Assembly: GCF_024362695.1 (NCBI RefSeq)
Contig: NC_065421.1
Span: forward strand, 13,578,598-13,642,597
Origin: Pectinophora gossypiella
Taxonomy: Eukaryota; Arthropoda; Insecta; Lepidoptera; Gelechiidae
Length of the DNA stretch: 64,000 nucleotides
Direction of reading: 5' to 3'
Part shown: positions 54,762-64,000 of the stretch, piece after piece
Position numbering within the stretch: the first letter of the stretch is position 1
How the letters are laid out: every line of letters begins with the position of its first letter
Made by a program: the position numbers and the translations under genes
The notes under the pieces: model-generated
Database searches by the model: none
Seen by the model: the letters and a program-made list of their open reading frames with translations, nothing else
Told to the model about the DNA's origin: nothing

Positions 54762-57700
54762 ATGAGGTCTCAAATGTTGAGTGATGGTTGAATGTCTTGG
54801 GGGCGTGGAGTTACAGTATTATCAATTTTATTATAAATGTTATTATGTATGTATGTTTTCTATATTAGATTTATATATTCTTTATCTTTACGTTTTATTT
54901 AGGTCTTATAAAAAAAAACACAAAATACTTAAAAAAAAAACCCAATAAAATTAATTAATTAATAATTCTATATTACTCTATTATTATTACTCTATTATTA
55001 TTTTATTATTAATTCTTTATCAAAATATTTACGAAAATAATTTGAACGTCATAAAAAAAAACACAACATTGAATTCTTAACTATTATTATTTTATTACTT
55101 TATGAAAAAGATTAAAGGTGTGGTTAGAATCTATTTTAAAATTATAGTATAGGTAGTTTGAATATATTGCAAATAATTAGTAGCTTCTAACGCTTTTGAG
55201 GTAATTTCTTATCTTAGATATTGGTTAGTTATGAACTCGGTAGAATAATGTAAATTTTATTTTAGGAATATTTACATTGAAATATTTAATATAGCAGTAG
55301 TTAACACAGATATGTACATACAATTGATATTCATTTGACATTAAAAATTATTTTTGTTCCAAAAGGGGTGGTTACATGTGTGAATTCCTCTTTCGTACGC
55401 TTTTTCTAGTTAAATATGAGGTACATGGTAGTATTGATCTTTATTGCTAACATCTAGCAAAGTATGAAATACTCTTTGGTAGCAATACGGATAGGTAACT
55501 GACTACATTGTCAGGAAGGTAATAATTCAGAATTATTTAGTAATATATTAAATTCTGATTTAATTGAGAATTTAACAAGCATTTAGAATATAAGGATTAA
55601 TTTTAACAGTTATATAGAATTATAATAAAAGTATGTAGCCTAGCAGTGGACAGACATAATATAATGCTCATTAGTTATTTTATTGTCATAAACATTAAAA
55701 TATAAACCCAGCAGTGAGACATTATACTAGTTGATTAAGTATGGTTGTATGCTATGTTGACCTTAGTATAAATCATGTAATGGTTCATCACCAGCAGTTT
55801 ATCCTTTACCCAGTCTAATGTTAGAGTACAATGAAATGTGTACAGATAATGTGATGCAGTAGTTATTAATGGAACTGTAATTGAGTATATAATTATGTAT
55901 ATGAGTTGAGCAGTGGAACATATATTTATATTCGATTGGTTGTGTGTGAGTCCTACAACTCTATAGGGGATAAAAACAGTAGAAGAAGAAGAGGATTGTG
56001 TGTATGTATGTTTGAGTAAATGATGTGTATGATGGGTATTTTAATTAACTTCTTGAGAACGAAATTTCTAGTCACGATGGTTAGAATGGTTGGTTTGGGT
56101 TTTAAAAGGATATTCAGTCTTATAACTGTAAAATATATCCTTCGGTGACTTTAATACTTCCTGGTAGAGATTGTACTTCTGATTATTACAGAATTGGGAA
56201 CATGGGTGTGAGTTATGTGTGTATGTCTCTCGCGTGTGTATGTTACCCAACAATGAAGCGTAATGCCCAGCAGTCAAACAAATTGGTTTATTCAATGGAG
56301 AGTAGTGATCTTGTATGATTATTACACTAGTTATTAATAATTTTGTTATATGCCCAGCAGTGAACACAATGATTATTTAGTTAATCGGAATAGGATAAGG
56401 ATAGCAACGAAAGTGCAAAGTTGTCTGGTAAGGTAACTCTGGTCATCTTAGTGGATTGCAAACCAGATATGTATGTATGTTATGAAGTTAGGTTTAGAAG
56501 AACAGAAATTCGGTTTATTACTTTAGGGGTTGCAATATTAAAGGTGAGAGCTCGCAGCTAGAAGTAGTCCCAGTAGTATCAGGTTTAATTGATTTCTTTC
56601 AGATCGATATTACGTAGTGTTAGGGCAATCATGTAGTAGTAGACATGGTGGCTGAACATCGCATGGAGGATTATTATTATTTATATAATGGTTACATATC
56701 CTGGAGCTATGAAGTCATGAACTTTTAGAAAGCATGTATTAATGTTATTATAAATCTGTGTTTTCTGTTTATTTGTTATATTTATTTGAGCTACATTAAT
56801 TTTGAAAAGTGTGTTTGTCATATAAGTATCAGATAACTAGTCATGATGAGTTTTTCATTTAACAATTTTATTTCATAGAGAGTATAGTATAGTGTTGTAT
56901 TATAATTATGTTTTGCAGTGGATGATGGATATTATTAACAGGGGTAAATAAATAGCTAGTTTTCAGAGCGTAACTTGTGTATACTTAAGTGTTTGTGACT
57001 TTCCAACTGTAGGATATTGGAATTTGCTTTCAGTTGTTACATAGCATGAACAAGACATGAAAAGGAAAACGAGGACGATTCATTCTTTTAGGACATAATA
57101 CTTGTTGGAAGTGCTTGAAGTTTAAACCGTCTTGTTAGAACTTGGGGGCGTGTATGTGTGTGTATATGTTGCTGTGGAATGATAGTGATGTATCAAATGA
57201 GATGGGCAAACATTTGTTTTCTATCTAACATTAGGTACAATGAAACAGAAATGGCAAAATGTTTATATTTGGACATGTTCTTACTAGGACATAATTTTTA
57301 TAGGGTTTTATGATAGTGGAAATACTTGAAGTTAATGAAAGGAATGATCAAACGTGATTCTATTAAATCATGTTCTCTTTAAAATATAATTGAGTCGAAT
57401 GTTAGTGAGAAGTTCAACGCAAAGGAAACGGAGAGTGTTGATCACGGTCTTATTGGGACACATTCTTATTAGGCATAGATGCTAATAGCGGGAATAGTAG
57501 GATTTGAAAAAAAAAACCAGGGAGACATGTAGACTTTGTTTCACCTTAGGTTTCATAAATCAGAAATCACAAATCATAATTTCATAGACCTACAAACCTA
57601 TATGGAGGTGATGATGATTTTCTAGTGTTTATATCATTGTGAAGCTGCTTATTTCTTGATTTGAATCTAGTGTTTTCCTATTTAGGAATTTCAAGTCGGA

Positions 57701-60328
57701 AGAGAGATTCTGTAAGTTGGTAGGGCCTGATAGGAGTGCCAAAAGTGCATAGGAAAACTTGCGAACGTAAGGACCATGTGCAGCTTGTGATTGTTTACCT
57801 TTGTTTGTGTTTTGTTACTATTTATGTTATTATATTATGTAGTTTATGTATGTTTATCTATTTAACTTTGACTGACACTTTACTGATGCGTAGGGAATGA
57901 CTGCTTGCGACATATTCTGACTGGACTTTATTATCTTATTTGTTGTATGTTTGGGCTGTGTGTCAATGTTTACAATGAAAATTGTACATATTGCCGCATA
58001 GACTAAAAAAAATGTTCTTGTAGTTCTGTGTGTTGAAATCTACATTTCGAGGTAATATAATTATTGCCTGGAGATGGGAGATCAGTATGCAGAATGAGGT
58101 ATCCTGGTTTTAGAGGTAACCTCATGGATTTAGATTTTTACTTTATATTTTTGTCAACCTAGACTGATGGTCCAGGTTGGATTGTAATCTTGCTGTGTTT
58201 TATTGTAGTTAGAATTCCCCGAGGATTCTACTCGAAAACCAATCTGACGTTACACAGGGTGAATCTTTATGGTTTACGGCCTGCTACCTCACTGTGTCAA
58301 TGTAGAATAATTGTTGGAACAGTTGTTGTTACCACTGTAACATGGTTCTGAATTGTTCTATAGTGGTGCTTTGGGAGATACAGCTATCTACAGGAGTGGT
58401 GCGGTGAGATATTATTATCCATGACCTTCTTTCTGATATTGGGACAGGAGGACCATCCGCCAATATGAGATGAAGCTAGATAATCAGTATCGAGCCAGCG
58501 TTGCGACTTGGATAGTCAGGTTGGATTGCCTCCTCCTGATGAGCGGTTGTGCGTGGCGATGCTTTCGAGTATGAAGACTCTAGCCGATGCCTTATAATCA
58601 GTATTGTATGGTATGGGTCAACTTTGTCCTCTTGTGTCATGATGTAATTTTATTATGACCCTCTCTGGACCTATCAGCTTATTGTGGCTTATTAAGCCAT
58701 GTAATGATACACTAAATTACTAATTTGAATTGAATTATAAAAGTCTGGATACCATGAGATGAAGGTAATGGTATTTTTGGTAATGGCTTTTGAATAAACT
58801 TATATACTTTGAATCTGTGTTGTTATTTCACCTATGTGACTTAACATGACTTTTTACATACTTATCTGTATTGTTCGGGCCTGCCTGGCTTGATTACACT
58901 GATATACATAAACCAATTCAACACAATTTATTTGTGTTATTTTATTATCATCTACCTGATTATACCTTAATGTCACTGCTGCCAGATAGTGACATACCAA
59001 ACTTATAAACTATACCTTGTCCGGGGGTTTACCTGGCCTGATTTCACTATGCAACTTGTGTGCTTACTGGCATACAATATTATTACTACTTATAATGCAT
59101 TTATGCATAACAATTACATCCAGTTTGACCGCATATATTCTTGTGATTCATGGTTGGTATCATATTCATGACCATCCATCTCACACTCACACTCATACTT
59201 ATTCTTATGGCTGGTGTTATTGCAATGCCACTGAAGCCATGGTAGGGACGTTAGGGACATTTTTGCTTAGTATACACGGGGTCAATCCAGTTCGGTAGTC
59301 TCTGCTTCTGTTGATCCTCTTGCACTGAGGTGTATTGAGGGGAGGACAGTGATGAGTAGCTGCGTATTGGCTTCCGGTTGCTAAGTCGCTCACTTACTTA
59401 CCTTCTTACCTTTTAGCGCCATGGCTATGGTGTCAGCTATGCATCACAATGAGTTGTGTTGTTAGATTGGATGTAAATCTGTTGAACTTAAATAATTTTA
59501 TTACATATGTGAAATTGGTGTTGGGAAGCTCTTACCTTCACCTGCCAATTTATTTTACCTAACGCTTCTGATATGCCACATTTATGTGCTTATCATTCCA
59601 TATACCCATTTGTTGTTGATGAGGGGTGTCGAATGAGAGATGGGACCTCATTGGTTTTGGGCGATAGACGGAATTTATTATCACCTTTAAATTTTTAATT
59701 ACAATTACCTATTTTATTCTTAAGCTTTAAGTTGCTGTTTCAATTAATTTAAGAGACTAAACCATCATAATTCAGTTAATTATATCATATGAATATTAAG
59801 GTTCTAACTTATTTCTTATTTTCTTATAAGTCCTTACTTGTTTAATTATAAGCTGTAATCAGTGTCATTAAGTTTAGGTTTGTTTGGCGTTGACTTGACT
59901 ACTTTTAAACTATATAAATATTTATAACCTAACTTACATTCCATTGCTCAATTACTTAGGTACCTACTTGTTTTTTTTCATTACTATAGTGACATAATTA
60001 TAACCTATTTGTATTATTATTAAGTATATATGTAGTATATTATTCTTTATTTACATGCCCCTAATAACATGCATTAGTTGAATTTGTTCTTATTAGGACA
60101 TGCCGTATCCTTATTAGAACATTGAGAGCATTTGGAGTTTCACTCAGTTTGATAGTACTTGGGGGCGTAATACAATACATGTAGATAATGTATGTGTGGA
60201 TGTACATGAAGGATAGTTATAGTAGACTTACCTAGAACGCGTCATGATATTAAGGATTTGTGGGAAGGTTATTGTGGTGTTCCTTTATTCTTATATATAA
60301 ATTATCACTCTGGTAAACTTCGTAATAA
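54762..60328 (+). other. LARD interior without coding capacity
   Basis: AT-rich. Contains three internal polypurine-like cassettes (TTGGGGGCGT at about 54797, 57142 and 60159) and a cluster of CAGCAGTG motifs between 55.64 and 56.36 kb. An imperfect repeat TTGTCCGGGGG/TTGTTCGGGCC followed by CCTGGC lies near 59017 and 58872. Open frames of 60-99 codons (56367-56068 minus; 58989-59298 plus) show no domain. Confidence 0.8.
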
Positions 60329-60341
60329 TTTAGGGGGCGAT
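60329..60341 (+). other. Polypurine tract
   Basis: TTTAGGGGGCGAT directly precedes the TGTGAC start of the 3' LTR. This is the expected primer for plus-strand synthesis, with the pyrimidine interruption commonly seen in insect elements. Confidence 0.75.
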
Positions 60342-63300
60342 TGTGACGGAACCAACCCCAATAACCAATATAATATTCGGAGTAAGAATCAGAGAAGCAA
60401 AGGGAGACTGGTACGATGTGTGAAGGTAGTGCTTCTGGCTACCCTGATAGGGAAAGAGGGTGTGAACATATTATGTTTGTTTTATTAAATGTGTTACTTT
60501 TTTATACGCATTCCGAAGAACTTTACACCATGGGAATCTCATACTGTAGGGTAGGTACTTGAAAAGGTTTTTATAAACATTTCATAAGAAATACTAAGCC
60601 AAAAACAAAACGTCCAATAAATTTAAATATTAGACGATAACATATACAAATGTTTGCCATAAAGTTTGTGATATATGATATGAGAACAGAGAACTAACTT
60701 TTGTCTAAGTGGCTAGTACAATGGGCATTCCAACCAAATACAAAGGACTCGATTGTTGGCAATAAAGTATAGGAATGATTGCATTTAACATATGCAATGC
60801 AGATGTAGAAAGGTTAATGGTTTTTGGGAAAAAATAACTTGAGAACGTGTGGGAAGAATGTTAGAGAGAACACAAGGATCGAGGACTTGCGATTCGGACG
60901 TCGCGGGAGCAGGTCGTAGTCGTTGTGAGGGTTGACGAGGACTTGCCCATTGTACATCGCGGGAGCGGGTCGTGACCGTTGTGAGGATTGAGAGAGAGCT
61001 TGCCCATCGTACGTCGCGGGGGCAGATCGTGGTCGTTGTGAGGGTTGTGGGGGTTGCGATTCGGATGTCGCGGGAGCAGGTCGTGGTCGTTGTGAGGGTT
61101 GTGAGGGGACTTGCCCATCGGACGTCGCGGGAGCAGGTCGTGACCGTTGGGGGTGTTGTGAGTGTAGTGAGTGGAAAGACTGTAGGGGTTGAAAAGACTG
61201 TAGGGGTTGACGCTGGAGTTGAGGAAGACGAGCCGGGTAGCTAGAGGGTGGAGACGTACGGTGTTGCTGAGCGGAACAAAGCGATCTGAAACATCGGTTT
61301 CAGGTCTCAAGTAAGATTAGGTGTAAGATTAGGATTGGTTAGGATCATTGGGAATGTGACAAGTATAGATTGGATAAGTCAGTAGATCAACTCTAAAAAT
61401 TATATTGCTTCTTTTGTGATTGAGTTATAATTTTGATTCCACTGCAAGGTTATACATCTAAGTACTTAATTAATATCTACTTATATTATTTACCCATTAA
61501 ATTTCTCTTCAACAATCGTTCCAAATTGACATATAGGTACAAATGAATCTGGATATTACTAGATGAATATTATAATATTTATGATTATTATTTTATTAAG
61601 TATATCAATTACATTTATATTATGACTATGTTGAAGATAATAATTTTATTATTTCCATCACAACTTTCTATTGAAAGTTCCTTAACTTGACAAACCTATC
61701 TTGTTGAAATATCCTGAACGGGAGCACTCTGCATAATGACAAGTGAATATTTTTGTGTACATTATTATGTTATTTTTATTAGAATATGTTATTCTATATA
61801 CATTTAATCATTTGAATACTCTGTCATACGGTCATACCTGCGTTATTTATTAATATTCTCGATATTATCCAGGCCGTTGTCCTAGCGCTCGATCGTACTT
61901 CATCATACTACTATTTATATAAATAAATTATCGACGAGTTGCAGTCCTTTGTGACGGACTAACGAAAGCCTGTCTACGTTACTATCATCAAATATTATCT
62001 TTTATATTACTTGTTTTAATGCTCTTACTCATTTATAATATCAATACTGGACGTAGTCACGACATTATCGCACCACAAGTTAACTTGTCCTTGGGTGTAG
62101 ACCGACATTTGATGAAATGCTGATATTGTTTACCAAAGCTAAGAATATTATATTGCATGTTTTGCATATGAGACTGACCATTCATCAAATTTGATGATAC
62201 TAATTGAATAAAGTAAGCTATGAAGCTGATTGGTGCTGAGTGCTGCTCATCCCAAATCCTTACACTTTATTTTATACTTCAGAGATATTTTATCTCTACA
62301 ACAAGGCCGAATGGCTCACCATTACAAAATATATCCTTTTCGGAGAGGGGCCTAAATCAGGGTAGGGCCTCATTCGCCGAAGAGCGTGGTCGGGGCTCGA
62401 AAAGGCACCCTATACCATTACATTGTTGGTATGGGATTCTAATCCTTTTCCTGTGTTCCTAGATCTTTCACAATAATAAAACCCTAATTCCTAAACAAAT
62501 AAATCCTTATTTAACTTAACCTACCTATATTTATAATTATTTATTTTTATATTAGATACTATTATAGCACTCTCAATTTAATCTCAATTGACAATACTTC
62601 AATATTTCAATCTATATCGTATTCAAGTTTATTACTTATGTCTCTCATTGTACCAAATATAAATACCATTCTAGTACTCCTCTAAATTCTCATATTAATC
62701 TAATTTAATTTAGTCTCTTTATTGATTTGTAATAAATCTATAGTAAGTATTTATTAAAATATTTTACATATAATATTTTATAAGTATTTATTCAACTGTA
62801 TTTCATTTACTGTATATTGTTTTATATTGTATTCTATTTATTTATGACATGTATAGTATAATATGTATGGCATTCTTAACGTCTCCTTTCGTACGTTCAT
62901 CCTGATCTCAACATACCTTCATTCAAAGAATCTGAGTTATTACAAAACACAACGTAGAGTCCTAACCATAATATACTAGACGATCACATTATTATTAATT
63001 GGCCAATTAAAATCTACTTTCATTATTTTACGAATTCGTTTTACAGCTGCATGTTATATTTTAAGGATTTCTTGATTTGATATATTTTTATCTGCTCGTG
63101 TCTGTGTACCTTTATTTCAGATGGATTATATTATGCTTTATCAAAGACGTTTGAATATGTCTGTTATATGTTTTCTGTGCTGTGTGAATTTTCCTTACAG
63201 GTATATTTTTATACGTACTTATAGGTCAAAGTAGATGATTGTAGGGATATATAGATTTAGGCAGGTGTTTAAACGAGTTGCGAAGGGGGGGCGTTACATT

Positions 63301-63345
63301 TGGTGCCGTGAGTAGGATAGTTCTAAGGAAGGGGGGAGTGTTACA
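60342..63345 (+). repeat. 3' LTR (3,004 bp)
   Basis: Offset from the 5' LTR is exactly 8,605 bases throughout (for example 52256 and 60861, 53615 and 62220). No difference was seen in the parts compared by eye. Confidence 0.92.
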
Positions 63346-63349
63346 TGGA

Positions 63350-64000
63350 GACAATAGTTTTTTTAACGGCAAAGTCAATGCTTCCCTTTGATTATCTTTG
63401 GTAATTTACGGGAGTTTGTACGTAACCGGTGCGCGAGTCAGACTCGAAATTGTCCTTTTTTTTAATTAGAAAATAGTTTCCAAATATTGATTTAAAAGGT
63501 ACTCGTATAGTAGAAAACTAAAACGCCATGCAGAAAACCTATTGAAAAAAGTTATTTTTGAATACAGACACGAATTTTTACCATTTCTTTTTAAATAAAT
63601 AAAGTGATACCTATATAAAAATACGTCCAATATTCAATATGAATGATTCGCGCATTCACTTAGTCCGTCCAATAGATAGGAACATGGAATGTCCTTTCTT
63701 ATAAATCACTGTACGGAACCGTTATAAATTTTTCGGTCAAGAAATTGGGCGGCCCGCGGTGATATATACGGGGTTCGTCACGGGAAAATACCTTCTCAAC
63801 GTGTTGCACGGGTTACCACGCGTTTAGAGGTTAACGGGACGGTCCTGAAAAAAAAAATCGCATAACATCACATGCCCAACGGGGCAGGCAGAGATGTGTG
63901 TTATGTAATATCAATCCAAAACTACTGCAGTCTATACATCCTCTGCTGAAGGTTGTCTGGAAGAGATCGCTTTATTGATGGCCTTTCTGACAAGAAACTG
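63350..64000. other. Flank with old repeat remnants
   Basis: 63420-63462 (AACCGGTGCGCGAGTCAGAC, then T-run) resembles a very common lepidopteran repeat end. 63865-64000 (ACATCACATGCCCAACGGGG, AGGTTGTCTGGAAGAGATCG) resembles the LINE 3' UTR type at 19265-19445 in the opposite orientation, running off the window. No gene. Confidence 0.5.

Larger units (their letters stand above)
51737..63345 (+). mobile_element. Non-autonomous LTR retrotransposon (LARD-type), 11,609 bp
   Basis: Two direct LTRs of 3,004 bp (51737-54740 and 60342-63345) enclose 5,601 bp. The 4-bp target duplication TGGA lies at 51733-51736 and 63346-63349. LTR ends are TGTGAC...GTTACA, near-perfect short inverted repeats. A primer-binding site follows the 5' LTR and a polypurine tract precedes the 3' LTR, so every cis signal for reverse transcription is present. 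The interior has no reading frame longer than about 100 codons and none resembling gag, protease, RT, RNase H or integrase. By definition this is a large retrotransposon derivative, mobilised in trans by an autonomous relative. The two LTRs looked identical wherever I compared them, so insertion is recent. Superfamily cannot be fixed without pol; the 4-bp duplication and primer site leave both Gypsy and BEL/Pao open. Confidence 0.9.

Noticed and set aside
54762..60328. Hidden gag-pol or envelope gene in the LTR element
   Set aside because: No RT, protease, integrase or zinc-knuckle motif seen in the listed frames; only short frames exist. A profile search would be decisive.

Overview
The window looks like repeat-dense intergenic and intronic DNA from a moth or butterfly (Lepidoptera). 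The evidence is AT-rich sequence, short exons with canonical GT/AG introns, an insect chemoreceptor gene, and several SINE, LINE and MITE types typical of lepidopteran genomes. Three SINE types resemble, from memory, the HaSE SINEs described in Helicoverpa; I could not check this. Only two host genes can be supported. The first is the 3' end of an unidentified plus-strand gene: two coding exons at 185-285 and 812-934, ending in a class I PDZ-ligand-like tail. The second is a complete four-exon gustatory-receptor-like gene on the minus strand, 14811 to 12062.

The rest is mostly mobile DNA. Working names used here are as follows. SINE-A: tRNA-like head, conserved centre, tail ending near CACACGATAGAAGA. 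SINE-B: related head and centre, LINE-like tail with AGTGGGACGTATATAGGC. SINE-C: tRNA-type A box plus 5S-rRNA-like body, tail ending (TGATGA)n. SINE-D: a different tRNA-like head, end near AAAACGGGATAATG. Retroposon F: A-tailed, 3' end AATAAGTCACGTCAAAA. Repeat K: tail piece with a conserved CCGAGCTTTCTGTTAGA. LINE-R, LINE-E and LINE-L: three non-LTR retrotransposon lineages known here only from C-terminal coding remnants and 3' tails. MITE-P: piggyBac-like, TTAA target. MITE-T: 142 bp, TA target. MITE-G: about 280-300 bp foldback. MITE-H: double-hairpin foldback of 487 bp, TA target.

Layout: 1-1140 gene end plus MITE-P; 1.1-12 kb SINE and LINE fragments; 12.0-14.8 kb receptor gene, with SINE and retroposon pieces in its last intron; 15-51.7 kb a mosaic of nested SINEs, LINE ends and MITEs with many readable target-site duplications; 51737-63345 one 11.6 kb LTR retrotransposon with apparently identical 3,004-bp LTRs and a 5.6-kb interior that has no gag-pol frame (a LARD-type non-autonomous element); 63.35-64 kb further repeat remnants.

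The most notable feature is that LARD. It carries a tandem copy of its own primer-binding site inside the LTR end, recurrent polypurine-like cassettes in its interior and a five-unit minisatellite in each LTR. Other points of interest are the double-hairpin MITE, a MITE that places an AATAAA just after a host stop codon, a cluster of tight palindromes at 18.36-18.43 kb and a duplicated hairpin at 40.7 and 41.1 kb. All alignments were made by eye.
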